Shown: one piece after another, positions 19,151 to 28,301 of the stretch | Position numbering within the stretch: position 1 is the first letter of the stretch | How the letters are laid out: each line of letters starts with the position of its first letter | DNA from: CBDHEY01 sp965262305 | Lineage (GTDB): Bacteria > Pseudomonadota > Gammaproteobacteria > Pseudomonadales > Cellvibrionaceae | NCBI GenBank assembly: GCA_965262305.1 | Contig: CBDHEY010000002.1 | Coordinates: 1,798,001 to 1,862,000 of the forward strand | Direction: 5' to 3' | DNA: 64,000 bases | Notes under the pieces: model-generated | What the model was told of the DNA's origin: nothing | Databases searched by the model: none | What the model saw: the letters and a program-made list of their open reading frames with translations, nothing else | Translations under genes and position numbers: made by a program

Positions 19151-20587
19151 ATGGCCACACACGGTCTTAAAAATTGGGTCGAAAAACTTCAAAGTCAGAA
19201 TATGCCTGTTTTAGGTGATGTGATTGTGGAGTTGAATAAAATCACTGGCACAGAAGATGCTGATGTAAATCAATTATCGGAAGTGATCTTAAGAGACCCC
19301 AATTTAACATCTCATGTTTTAAGAATTGCTAATAGTGTTCAGTATAACTACTCACGAGCGCATGTGAGTACGGTTAGTCGCGCTATCGTACAAATCGGTT
19401 TAAAGGGTGTACGGGCAATTTGCATTTCGCTCTTAGTGATTGACTCTTTACTTAAAGGCAAGCCAAAAGAAAGGCTTTTACAACTCATTGCACAGGGATT
19501 TCACGCTGGAACACAAGCTCGAAAACTACTTGAATCTAACGGTGATCAAGAGTGGGGTGAAGAGGTGTTTATTGCAGGCCTGTTATTTAACCTTGGTGAA
19601 ATGGCCTTTTGGGCCAGTGAGGATGTTAAAGAATCCAATAATAACCTAATGAGCGATAATCCAAGAATCAGGCGCGCAGCGATGGAGGAAGTACTTGGAA
19701 CTTCATTTAAGTCGATTACGAAGGAATTATCTAAGCATTGGAAGTTAGGCGAAACTCTAGAACAAGCACTGGACCCGCCGGAAACACCGAACAACAAAGT
19801 AAAAGCCGTTATATTGGGTGAACGTTTAAGTCGGTCTGCACTTTATGGATGGGATAGCCCGCAAGTCAAAAAGGTTATAGGCGAAGTTATGGATTTTAAC
19901 CAACGTTCGATGGACGATGCGCTTATGCAAGTTAAGGCGGGCGGGGATGCTGCTGCGAAAGTTGCGCTCGATTATGGTGTTTCAGAAGCCTGTCCTTTGA
20001 TACCCAACAGTCTAAAAGAGGTTGTATTAAGTGACAGCAAACCTGCTGCTAAAATTTTAAAAGGCGACGCTGCAGTGCAACTTAGCATTTTGCGAGATCT
20101 CGTAAATGCAACTAATGAAGGACTTGATGTGAATACTATTTTCCAAATGGTATTAGAAGGGTTGCACCGTGGAATAGGGCTTGAAAGGGTAGCAATCGCA
20201 TTTATTAAACAACACCGATTATCCGCTAAATATGTATTGGGCGAAGGAACAGACCATTGGCGAAATAGCTTTAACTTTGATGTTGGGCCATACAGTGATT
20301 CGATTTTTTGTCACGCTATCGAGCGAACAGGTTCATTTTGGTTTACTGCTGAAAAGATTAAAAAAGAATCTCATCTAGTACCCGGAGATGTTTCCACAAT
20401 TATCGGGAAGTTCCCTTCTTTTGTGCACCTGATCGAAATTGAAAAACGAAAAGTGGCAATATTCTATGCAGACAGATGGAATTTTGGCGGGAACCTTACC
20501 AATGACCAGTTTGAGAGTTTTAAGCATTTTTGCAATCAAGCGCAGATGAGCCTGACTTTGTTGTCAGACAAATCGGGTAAAAGATAA
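19151..20587 (+). CDS. HDOD-domain signalling protein with GAF-like C-terminus
   Basis: This 478-residue cytoplasmic protein has an HDOD domain at about residues 10-205: MPVLGDVIVELNKI, the ILRDPNLTSHVLRIANS segment, and SRAIVQIGLKGVRAIC. HDOD proteins resemble HD phosphohydrolases but lack the metal ligands and act as adaptors in stress, motility or cyclic-di-GMP signalling. Residues about 310-475 look like a GAF-type sensor. It converges with mltD 8 bases away and has its own promoter in the 172-base gap to yejA. The partner is unknown. Confidence 0.8.
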   Translation: MATHGLKNWVEKLQSQNMPVLGDVIVELNKITGTEDADVNQLSEVILRDPNLTSHVLRIANSVQYNYSRAHVSTVSRAIVQIGLKGVRAICISLLVIDSLLKGKPKERLLQLIAQGFHAGTQARKLLESNGDQEWGEEVFIAGLLFNLGEMAFWASEDVKESNNNLMSDNPRIRRAAMEEVLGTSFKSITKELSKHWKLGETLEQALDPPETPNNKVKAVILGERLSRSALYGWDSPQVKKVIGEVMDFNQRSMDDALMQVKAGGDAAAKVALDYGVSEACPLIPNSLKEVVLSDSKPAAKILKGDAAVQLSILRDLVNATNEGLDVNTIFQMVLEGLHRGIGLERVAIAFIKQHRLSAKYVLGEGTDHWRNSFNFDVGPYSDSIFCHAIERTGSFWFTAEKIKKESHLVPGDVSTIIGKFPSFVHLIEIEKRKVAIFYADRWNFGGNLTNDQFESFKHFCNQAQMSLTLLSDKSGKR

Positions 20588-20595
20588 CAAAAATT

Positions 20596-22236
20596 TCAAC
20601 TTCCAGCAGTTTGTCTCACATCGACAAAAAGTGTTAGTGATTGCCCTGGTTGGAGGTACTTGGTCGGATCTATATGGTTCCAACGCAAAATATCCTTCAC
20701 ATTTAGACGAAATTTATCAGCGATCAAGTGCAAAGAATCACCACTTCTTACTTTATAGGAAAGTTTACGAATCACCTGGCCGTCTTTTTTGGTTTTACTA
20801 TGGGGTGTTTTTGTCCAAAGCACGAGCTTTTGACCAGGTTTAATTGGATCTCTTAGTGCCATATTATTCCATCTAGCAATTTTGTTACTTCTCACGCCAT
20901 AGGCTTTAGCAATACTCCATAAACTGTCACCAGACTTTACCTGGTATTCAATGCGATGTCCCGACTCTTTAAGCGCACTGGACGCTCTTCGTTTTTTTAA
21001 TCTCTCAGTCGCAGCGAGAGAATAATGGTCGCTTGATTCAGTTGCGATCGGAACAATCAATGTCTTTCCCGCTCGAATAAAGCTCCCTCGAATATCATTG
21101 ATATTTCTCAAAGCAGATACACTCAGACTAAATTTTTTTGCGATACTAATAAGCGAATCGCCGGATTTAATCGTGTATCTATCCCATGTGACTCTGCCAG
21201 AATCTGGCATAGCATCAAGCTTCGCCTGAAAGACCTTTGCTTTTGCCACTGGGACCAAAATATGGTGCGGTCCATCAGGATCAGTGGCCCATCTGTTGAA
21301 CCCCGGGTTTAACTGATAAACCGTGTCCATGTCTAGTTCTGCGAGTTCCCCAATTTGTGCTAAATCGATTTGCGATTTCACGTTTATCTCGGCAAAGAAA
21401 GGGGCATCTGCGACACTTTTCAATTCAAGCCCATAAAGCTCTGGGTTCTTGAATAGTTTGCTAAGAGCGATCAATTTAGGGACATATGCTCGCGTTTCTC
21501 GAGGTAATTTTAGGCTCCAAAAATCGGTAGGTTTATTCTTTTTTTTGTTTTTACGAATAGCTTTCGAAACGTTCCCGCCACCCGCGTTATATGCCGCTAA
21601 AGCCAATAACCAGTCGCCATCAAATCTTGCATGTAGTGACTCCAAATAATTTAAAGCAGCATTGGTAGAGGTCAAAACATCTCGCCGGCCGTCGTACCAC
21701 CAATTTTGTTTTAAGCCTAAACCGCGTCCGGTTCCAGGTATTATTTGCCACAATCCCGACGCCCTCCCATGAGAATATGCAAATGGGTCAAAGGCGCTCT
21801 CAACAATTGGAAGTAACGCCAGTTCCATCGGCATATCACGGCCATCGATTTGGTTCACTATATGGAACAAATACTTTTCACCACGGGTGACTACACGATT
21901 TATGTATTCAGGATGCTTTGCGTACCATTTTAATTGCTGATTTATCGCCTTATTATTAATTTCTTTAAGTTGGTAACCGCCTCTAACACGGTCCCAAAGG
22001 TCCGGGCTTGGTAGAGGAGGTGTTTCTTTGAGTTCCGCATGCGTTATTAAACAATCACCGGGCAAAGAGAGGTATGAAAATTCTGGAATATCAGCAATTT
22101 CTGGCGTGATATCTTCTTGAGCTAGATTTTGATCATTCGTTTTTAACTGAATTAGCGAACATGAGGAAATAAAAAAACTGATATAAAAAATGGAAATACA
22201 GCGGAATAAATTGCGTATCACTATAACTCTCAACAT
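20596..22236 (-). CDS. mltD: Membrane-bound lytic murein transglycosylase D
   Basis: This 546-residue lipoprotein has lipobox-type FISSCSLIQ near residue 25. The SLT domain has the catalytic Glu in PIVESAFDPFAYS, then GRASGLWQIIPGTGRGLGL and LALAAYNAGGGNV. Three LysM repeats follow (about 355-400, 430-475 and 490-540), each with a SGDSL.SIA-like start. It cleaves the glycan strand to 1,6-anhydro ends at the outer membrane. mltD next to gloB repeats the E. coli order. A slightly shorter start is possible, but the lipobox supports the one given. Confidence 0.93.
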   Translation of the reverse strand: MLRVIVIRNLFRCISIFYISFFISSCSLIQLKTNDQNLAQEDITPEIADIPEFSYLSLPGDCLITHAELKETPPLPSPDLWDRVRGGYQLKEINNKAINQQLKWYAKHPEYINRVVTRGEKYLFHIVNQIDGRDMPMELALLPIVESAFDPFAYSHGRASGLWQIIPGTGRGLGLKQNWWYDGRRDVLTSTNAALNYLESLHARFDGDWLLALAAYNAGGGNVSKAIRKNKKKNKPTDFWSLKLPRETRAYVPKLIALSKLFKNPELYGLELKSVADAPFFAEINVKSQIDLAQIGELAELDMDTVYQLNPGFNRWATDPDGPHHILVPVAKAKVFQAKLDAMPDSGRVTWDRYTIKSGDSLISIAKKFSLSVSALRNINDIRGSFIRAGKTLIVPIATESSDHYSLAATERLKKRRASSALKESGHRIEYQVKSGDSLWSIAKAYGVRSNKIARWNNMALRDPIKPGQKLVLWTKTPHSKTKKDGQVIRKLSYKVRSGDSLHLIADKFRLNVKDILRWNHIDPTKYLQPGQSLTLFVDVRQTAGS

Positions 22237-22361
22237 ACAATATTTAGATTTTAAGATAAGCCGCAGTGAGGGTTATCTTTTAGAAACACTGAATTCAAAA
22301 TTCGGGTTTTAACAATTTTCAACGAACCGCAAGTCTACCGATTAGTTATCAATTTGCAAAC

Positions 22362-23141
22362 TCAGAAATTATCTTTCCATTTTCTCAATACGCCAAAAAT
22401 TTCATGGCCTTGCAGCAAATCCAATTTAGCGTAGTTCTCAGCCTTCTTTTTAACTTCTTCGATATGACAACGCATAAATGGGTTTATTAGTAATTCTTCG
22501 CCAATAGTACCAGGAAGACTGGGTTTAGCGCGTTTTCTTACCTCATTGATTTTATTAATTTTTTCTATGATGTTTTGATTAAATGGCTCTATTTCGACAG
22601 CGAATTTCAGATTTGATTGAGTGTATTCATGCGCACAATAGAATTTAGTACTGGCTGGCAGTCGACTAAGTTTCTGGAGTGAATCATAAAACTCTTGGCT
22701 TGTGCCAACAAAATTTCTTCCACAGCCTGCAGAAAACAATATATCGCCACAAAATAAATGGAACTGACCGTTCATGTTCATAAAAAAGCATATATGCTCA
22801 GGTAAATGGCCCGGTGTTTCGATGATAGTAATTTCATGTTCACCCCAAAGCTTAAACTTGTCTCCTTCGGACAAGATTTCAGTGATCTGAGGAATAGCCT
22901 CGCACCTCGGACCAAATACAGGGACTTTTTGAAAATCTAATAAATCATCTATCCCTCCGATATGATCACGGTGAGAATGAGTAATGAGTATTGAATCTAG
23001 TTTAATTTGGTTGGCTTTAATGTAATCAATCACCGGAGTTGCTTCACCAGGATCGACAACAGATACTCGGCTTCGGTCAGCTGATATTATTAACCAAGCA
23101 TAGTTATCATTAAGAATTGGGATTGGCACAATTTCTAGCAT
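22362..23141 (-). CDS. gloB: Hydroxyacylglutathione hydrolase (glyoxalase II)
   Basis: This 259-residue metallo-beta-lactamase-fold enzyme hydrolyses S-D-lactoylglutathione to lactate and glutathione. The metal motif is THSHRDHIGG, followed by the ligand His in ETPGHLPEHICF, the Asp in LFCGDILFSAGCGR and His in FYCAHEYTQSNLKFA. The C-terminal helical domain, including RCHIEEVKKKAE, is of normal length. It is divergent from the methyltransferase gene, with 63 bases between. Confidence 0.95.
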   Translation of the reverse strand: MLEIVPIPILNDNYAWLIISADRSRVSVVDPGEATPVIDYIKANQIKLDSILITHSHRDHIGGIDDLLDFQKVPVFGPRCEAIPQITEILSEGDKFKLWGEHEITIIETPGHLPEHICFFMNMNGQFHLFCGDILFSAGCGRNFVGTSQEFYDSLQKLSRLPASTKFYCAHEYTQSNLKFAVEIEPFNQNIIEKINKINEVRKRAKPSLPGTIGEELLINPFMRCHIEEVKKKAENYAKLDLLQGHEIFGVLRKWKDNF

Positions 23142-23213
23142 AGGTCGAATTTTGCTATTATTTACGATAATAATAAATTAATCTTGCCATAGCTGGCCCA
23201 AAGGGTGAAGTTC

Positions 23214-24107
23214 ATGGGAATCAAATTTTTGTTGTTAAGCCCAAAAACTATGTTTTCAAGACTCCAAGACAACCTTCGCGTTAAGCCTCTTGCGAAGACT
23301 TCAAAAGCACTTTCTGATTGGTTTAAAACCCCAATAGGGACTTATCAACTGGAAGTTGAGCGCCGCCTAATAGGCGAAAAGCTAAACAATCTGTTTGGCT
23401 ACCACTTGATGGAATTGAGTGTTTGCGATAAACCACGATTTGCTGATTATAGCCGAATTAACCATTGTTTTAGTCTGGCACCAAATTTCGCTCACAAAAA
23501 TATTAATGAAAACGATGATAATCAGGAATCATTGGGTGCAGTAGCAAGTTTTGATTCTTTGCCATTTGAAGATGAACAGATCGATGTGACGATTCTGCAC
23601 CATATCTTAGAATTTTCAGAGAATCCTCATCAAACGCTCAAGGAAGCAGCCAGAGTAACCATCCCCAGAGGATACATTATCATTGTCGGTTTTAATCCGA
23701 TAAGCATCGATGGTTTTTTTCATTTTTTCGGAAAAATCTTTAGTAAAAGAGCGATATGGCGGCGTCACAGTTTACATGCTCGACGAATGCGTGATTGGTT
23801 AGCCTTTTTAGATTTCTCTTGTGAAAATACGCGTTATGCTTCCTATAACCTATCGATTAATAATGAGCGATACCTTACAAATAGCCGATTTATTGATCGT
23901 ATCATTGGCAGCAACCGAATCCCCTTTGGTTCAAGCTATTGTCTAATCGCACGCAAAGATAAATCGGGCCTCACGCCAATTAAACCCGAATGGGATAAGT
24001 CATCGTTAATTCAGGCATTACCATTACCCAAGCAAGCGATAAAAGCAAAGGTAGCTAAATCTGCCATGATTTTACCATTTAGAAGTAAGATCAAAAAAGG
24101 CTTATAG
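23214..24107 (+). CDS. SAM-dependent methyltransferase-like protein (YafS position)
   Basis: I start this gene at ATG 23214 (297 residues). A GTG at 23205 would add three residues and lacks a better ribosome site; AAAGGG lies about 9 bases before the ATG. The middle part resembles class I methyltransferases: SFDSLPFEDEQIDVTILHHI, then NPHQTLKEAARVTIPRGYII. The usual glycine-rich motif I is not recognisable, so SAM binding may be altered. It sits between gloB and rnhA like E. coli yafS, whose function is also unclear. The tail is basic. Confidence 0.75.
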   Translation: MGIKFLLLSPKTMFSRLQDNLRVKPLAKTSKALSDWFKTPIGTYQLEVERRLIGEKLNNLFGYHLMELSVCDKPRFADYSRINHCFSLAPNFAHKNINENDDNQESLGAVASFDSLPFEDEQIDVTILHHILEFSENPHQTLKEAARVTIPRGYIIIVGFNPISIDGFFHFFGKIFSKRAIWRRHSLHARRMRDWLAFLDFSCENTRYASYNLSINNERYLTNSRFIDRIIGSNRIPFGSSYCLIARKDKSGLTPIKPEWDKSSLIQALPLPKQAIKAKVAKSAMILPFRSKIKKGL

Positions 24108-24112
24108 TCCGA

Positions 24113-24547
24113 TTGAAAAATATAGAATTATTCACTGATGGAGCCTGTAAAGGCAACCCTGGACCTGGGGGTTGGGGTGCTTTACTAAGGTATAACGGCA
24201 ACGAAAAAGAGCTTTATGGCGGAGAGAGAAATACCACAAACAACCGCATGGAGTTAATGGCTGCAATCGAAGGTTTGAGTGCATTAAAAGAACCTTGCGA
24301 AGTAGTTCTGACGACAGATTCTCAGTATGTGCGAAAAGGCATAACCGAGTGGATGAATAACTGGAAGAAAAACGGTTGGAAAACCGCTTCGAAAAAACCT
24401 GTGAAAAATGTTGATTTATGGAAACTGTTGGATGAACAGCAATGTTTACATGACATTAAATGGAAATGGGTAAAAGGGCATTCTGGCCACAGAGAAAATG
24501 AAATCGCAGATATGCTTGCCAATAAAGGCATCGAAAGATTGGCCTAA
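24113..24547 (+). CDS. rnhA: Ribonuclease HI
   Basis: This 144-residue protein has all the RNase HI signatures: ELFTDGACKGNPGPGGWGAL (catalytic Asp in TDG), NRMELMAAIEGL (Glu), LTTDSQYVRKGI (Asp), the basic segment WKKNGWKTASKKPVKNVDLW, and WVKGHSGHRENEIAD. It removes RNA from RNA-DNA hybrids. The only start that keeps the first strand is TTG at 24113; the next ATG would delete the first catalytic Asp. It runs in the same direction as dnaQ, whereas in E. coli the two are divergent. Confidence 0.95.
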   Translation: MKNIELFTDGACKGNPGPGGWGALLRYNGNEKELYGGERNTTNNRMELMAAIEGLSALKEPCEVVLTTDSQYVRKGITEWMNNWKKNGWKTASKKPVKNVDLWKLLDEQQCLHDIKWKWVKGHSGHRENEIADMLANKGIERLA

Positions 24548-24570
24548 TCGTAATAGTTAAAGGCATAAAA

Positions 24571-25305
24571 TTGAGACAGATCGTACTAGATACTGAAACT
24601 ACCGGGATTGATCCTAAACTCGGTCATAAAATCATTGAAATTGGGTGTGTTGAACTAATCAACCGCCGGTTGACTGGCCGACACTACCATCAATATATAA
24701 ACCCTGAAAGAGAAGTAGAGCAGGGCGCCATTGAAGTTCATGGTATTACCAATGAATTCCTTGCTGACAAGCCTGTTTTTGAAAATATTGTTGAAGAGTT
24801 TATAGAGTTTGTCACTGGTGCGGAATTGGTTATCCATAATGCGCCATTTGATGTCGGATTTATCGATCATGAGTTTGCACTCTTGAACAAACACCTAGGA
24901 AAAATAAATGATCGATGTAAAGTGCTCGATACACTTACCTTGGCAAGAAACAAACACCCGGGACAAAAGAATAGTTTAGATGCGCTTTGCAAACGCTATG
25001 CAGTAGATAACTCTCAGCGAGATCTTCACGGTGCTTTACTAGATGCTGAGATTCTCGCCGATGTTTATCTCATCATGACAGGCGGACAGAGAAAGCTTGC
25101 ATTAAGTGCAAATGAATCTGAAGATGATGGTGGAGATAGCAACACGGAACAAATCTTTCGACTGGACGTGAATAGGCCTAAACTGCGTGTGATATCTGCG
25201 TCAAAAGAAGAGTTAGAATTGCATCAAAAAAAGCTAGAAGTGGTAGACAAGGCATCGGGAAATAATTGTCTTTGGCTCGCTGAATCCGATCTGGAAAAGA
25301 ATTAA
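24571..25305 (+). CDS. dnaQ: DNA polymerase III epsilon subunit (proofreading exonuclease)
   Basis: This 244-residue DEDDh exonuclease starts RQIVLDTETTGID (Asp, Glu), with VIHNAPFDVGFIDHEF (Asp), then HGALLDAEILADVY (His, Asp) and the HPGQKNSLDALCKRY segment. The start is TTG at 24571 with AAAGG seven bases before it; no ATG lies upstream. The C-terminal part is the polymerase alpha-binding tail. It follows rnhA by 23 bases and ends at a hairpin terminator. Confidence 0.95.
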   Translation: MRQIVLDTETTGIDPKLGHKIIEIGCVELINRRLTGRHYHQYINPEREVEQGAIEVHGITNEFLADKPVFENIVEEFIEFVTGAELVIHNAPFDVGFIDHEFALLNKHLGKINDRCKVLDTLTLARNKHPGQKNSLDALCKRYAVDNSQRDLHGALLDAEILADVYLIMTGGQRKLALSANESEDDGGDSNTEQIFRLDVNRPKLRVISASKEELELHQKKLEVVDKASGNNCLWLAESDLEKN

Positions 25306-25310
25306 AAACG

Positions 25311-25331
25311 AAAAACCTGCTTTGGGTTTTT
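25311..25331 (+). terminator. Terminator after dnaQ
   Basis: A 7-base stem (AAAAACC / GGTTTTT) with a 7-base loop ends in a T run 6 bases after the dnaQ stop. The stem is A-T rich, so it is of moderate strength. Confidence 0.65.
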
Positions 25332-25745
25332 CCAACCTAAACGGCTAATACCAACAAATCATCATTAAAGTATCACTCTAGCATTTGCGGCAAGATTGAA
25401 TACCTAGATAGCGATCAACACGAATTAAAGAGACACCCGATATCTAAATATAGATATGCGTCTGCAGTATTATCACTGACTTCACAGCCGGCAAAAATGG
25501 TCTTTTGAACCTATCATAAGTTAATACTGCTGAGATCACATAAACACGAAAAAAAATAACAACTAAATATTTTTAGACTATAAATCACTCAGAACATATA
25601 AACCTAGACAACTGTGAACAATTCCAGATTTTTGCTTAACGTTCGCAGGTAACATTAAGAAAATTAAGGATTTTTTAAATATTAAGTATATACTTAATAT
25701 TAATTGTATTTTATCCTGAGCTAAACATTCGAAAGGTTGATAACT
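25332..25745. other. Intergenic region before the fimL operon
   Basis: This AT-rich stretch of about 410 bases has no credible frame. It contains a short hairpin at 25440-25457 (ATATCTA / TAGATAT), a 24-base perfect palindrome at 25678-25701 listed separately, and presumably the fimL promoter. I see no RNA gene. Confidence 0.5.
25678..25701. repeat. 24-base perfect palindrome upstream of fimL
   Basis: The sequence reads the same on both strands around a centre at 25689/25690 (core TTAAGTATATACTTAA). The right edge is 44 bases before the fimL start. It could be an operator for a dimeric regulator, but its pure A-T content in an AT-rich region also allows chance. Confidence 0.5.
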
Positions 25746-27479
25746 GTGGCTATGGCAAGTGAAACGATGGATTCTGTTAATTTTCAGTCTCTGAATATGG
25801 TTCGTGAAGAACTAGTTGCCACTATTGAAGAATCTGCACGAAATTTAGAGAAATTTGTCACTTCTAATGACGATAGTGAAAGTCTCCAAAAGTGTATCGA
25901 TGGAATAGCTCAACTTGCTGGAATTTTAAATTTATTAGAATTCTTTGGTGCTAAGTTGCTTGCAGAAGAGTTGCTGGCTAATGCCAATGAGATAGCTCCA
26001 GGTAACGAAGGACAATTTTTTGAAAAACGCTTAGATATAATTAGCAGCTCTTTTTTTGTTTTGACGCGTTATTTTGAATATGTTCAGCAATCAGAACATA
26101 AGGCGCCAGTTCTGCTCATCCCCCACATTAATGAACTAAGAAAACTTTTGGGCAAACCCAGCCTGCCTGAAAGTCATTTTTTTGATTTTAATTCGACGAA
26201 TAAAATTAACTTGCCAGAAGTCGAACCTTTGAAGCTGCAAGACAATGATCAAGTAGCTATAGTGCGTCGCTTACGCCATATGTATCAAATTGGTTTGCTT
26301 GGGTTGTTGCGTGATCAACAGGTTGAGAACTCAATGTTGATTATGAGACGCGCTTTGAATCGTCTCCATCAATTCAGTGGCAAAAACCCCATTAGTTTAC
26401 TGTGGTGGTTGACTAGTACTTGTTTACAAGTAATGGCAGACGAAAAGATGGCCGCGCTGGAAACACGTAAAACGCTTTTTGGCCGCATTGATCGTGTTAT
26501 ACGACAAGTAGAAAAATCAGGCGAGTCAGCTTTAGCATCAGATCCACCGAGAGGCTTAATAAAAGAGTTAGTTTACCTCATTACCCTTTCCGGCCATGAT
26601 TCCATGGGTGTGAGAAATATTGCACAAAATTTCCGTGTAACTATGTTTCCATATACGGATGGAGATTTAGAAAAACAAAGAAAAATTCTAAATGGACCAA
26701 GCGCTCATACGGTATCTTCTTTAGCAAACGTGTTACAGGTAGAATTATCTTCAACCAAAAAAGTTCTAGAAAATGCCTCTCAAGCCAGTATTCAGCGAAT
26801 TGACGATTTAGAAACTTTCATTGCGACACTACAAAAAATTGCTGAAATATTGGCAATCGTAGGGCTTAGTGCTCCAAGTAATGCACTCAAAAAAGAGCTA
26901 GAACGCATAGAAAAATGGAAGGCCGATGACACGGAAATGGATTTAGAGGAAATGGATGCCGTTGCGAACACGCTTTTATATGTCGAAAGTAAAGTTGCAG
27001 ACATAGGCTTTAGTAGCCTTTCTGATGAAGAGCTCGAACAGGCCAGCAAAGTCGCGCAACAAGAAATTATCGCTTCTGGACAATTGGCAGAGGCCAAACG
27101 AATTGTTATTGCAGAAGCACTAGCAGGCCTGTCTTTAACCAAACGTGCGTTAAATGCCTTTTCAGAATCCAATTATGACACAGGACATATCCGAAATATT
27201 GTAAAAACATTGGATAGTATTCGTGGTGGTATGTTTATGCTGCTTAATGAAAGAGCAGTGATAATTTTAACTCGATGTGCTGAATTTGTTGAAGAAGTAC
27301 TATTGGGGCAAGACCCTCAACCGGCTATGAAAGAATTTCTAGAAACTTTTGCAGACGCAATTATTTCTATTGAATATTATTTGAATTCTGCGACGGGTTC
27401 TTTACAAATGGACGAATCTGTTTTAAAAATAGCAGAAGAAAGTCTAGAAGCTTTGGGTTTTTCTGTCGAAGAAGAGTAG
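25746..27479 (+). CDS. fimL: FimL-type scaffold protein (degenerate Hpt domains; ChpA-like)
   Basis: I place the start at GTG 25746 (577 residues), because AAGG lies 9 bases before it, while an upstream TTG at 25737 has no room for a ribosome site. The protein is nearly all helical and resembles FimL and the N-terminal Hpt-like part of ChpA: NMVREELVATIEESARNLEK, then a segment with LLEFFGAKLLAEELLANANE, and a C-terminal Hpt-like bundle. Phosphorylatable His is not evident, as in FimL. In Pseudomonas aeruginosa FimL links type IV pili with cyclic-AMP signalling. No pilus genes lie nearby. It leads an operon with nudC 7 bases downstream. Confidence 0.75.
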   Translation: MAMASETMDSVNFQSLNMVREELVATIEESARNLEKFVTSNDDSESLQKCIDGIAQLAGILNLLEFFGAKLLAEELLANANEIAPGNEGQFFEKRLDIISSSFFVLTRYFEYVQQSEHKAPVLLIPHINELRKLLGKPSLPESHFFDFNSTNKINLPEVEPLKLQDNDQVAIVRRLRHMYQIGLLGLLRDQQVENSMLIMRRALNRLHQFSGKNPISLLWWLTSTCLQVMADEKMAALETRKTLFGRIDRVIRQVEKSGESALASDPPRGLIKELVYLITLSGHDSMGVRNIAQNFRVTMFPYTDGDLEKQRKILNGPSAHTVSSLANVLQVELSSTKKVLENASQASIQRIDDLETFIATLQKIAEILAIVGLSAPSNALKKELERIEKWKADDTEMDLEEMDAVANTLLYVESKVADIGFSSLSDEELEQASKVAQQEIIASGQLAEAKRIVIAEALAGLSLTKRALNAFSESNYDTGHIRNIVKTLDSIRGGMFMLLNERAVIILTRCAEFVEEVLLGQDPQPAMKEFLETFADAIISIEYYLNSATGSLQMDESVLKIAEESLEALGFSVEEE

Positions 27480-27486
27480 TGAGACA

Positions 27487-28299
27487 ATGTTGGATAACGA
27501 GGAAAACTACCAACATAATCATTTTATATTCGTTCAAAAATTCCACATTTTGTATCCAGCGGTTGGTATCTGGCGTCCAATTATAGAAAGCTCTGTGAAT
27601 GCTCAACTCAAGGCATATATCGAAGATAATCAACCATGTAAAATTGGCAAGTACAGAGAAGCAGAGTGCTTTGCAGTTGAAGTTCCAGAAGATTTTGTCG
27701 ACCACAATTTTACCTTTGAAAGTTTGCGCCGTGGTTTAATAGAGTTTTCTGAAGAAGATTTTTCATTAGCCTCCAGAGCAGTACAATTTGTTCAGTGGCA
27801 ACGGGAGCATCGCTTTTGTGGATCCTGCGGAGCCAAAACGTCACTTTCAGAAACAGACCAATCACTTGTTTGTAAGCCTTGTGGACTCAATTTTTATCCT
27901 AAAATATCACCCTGTGTTATAGGACTGGTAACTCGTGGTAAAGAGTTCCTTTTGGCAAGAAGTCATCGAATGCGAGAAGGTATTTACTCAACACTTGCCG
28001 GTTTTATTGAACCAGGAGAGAATGCTGAACAAGCTTTCGCGCGTGAAGTAAAAGAGGAAGTAGGTATAAACATAAAAAATATACGCTACTATGGTTCTCA
28101 ATCTTGGCCGTTTCCAGGTCAATTAATGATCGGATTCATTGCTGATTACGAAAGCGGTGAATTATTACTTGAAGAAAATGAAATAGCCGATGCTAATTGG
28201 TACAGTCACGACAACATGCCAGATATCCCACCAGAACAAACCATATCTGGTCAAATTATTCGCCACTATCGGCAATCGCTGATAAACGAGGTGAATTAA
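27487..28299 (+). CDS. nudC: NAD(+) diphosphatase NudC
   Basis: This 270-residue protein has a four-Cys zinc ribbon (FCGSCGAKT, then LVCKPCGLNFYP). The Nudix box GFIEPGENAEQAFAREVKEE is followed by VGI. The SQSWPFPGQLM segment matches the NADH-pyrophosphatase signature SQPWPFP with a Ser for the first Pro. It cleaves NAD(H) and can remove NAD caps from RNA. It sits second in the fimL operon and is separated from the following membrane gene by 2 bases. Confidence 0.92.
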   Translation: MLDNEENYQHNHFIFVQKFHILYPAVGIWRPIIESSVNAQLKAYIEDNQPCKIGKYREAECFAVEVPEDFVDHNFTFESLRRGLIEFSEEDFSLASRAVQFVQWQREHRFCGSCGAKTSLSETDQSLVCKPCGLNFYPKISPCVIGLVTRGKEFLLARSHRMREGIYSTLAGFIEPGENAEQAFAREVKEEVGINIKNIRYYGSQSWPFPGQLMIGFIADYESGELLLEENEIADANWYSHDNMPDIPPEQTISGQIIRHYRQSLINEVN

Positions 28300-28301
28300 T
28301 A

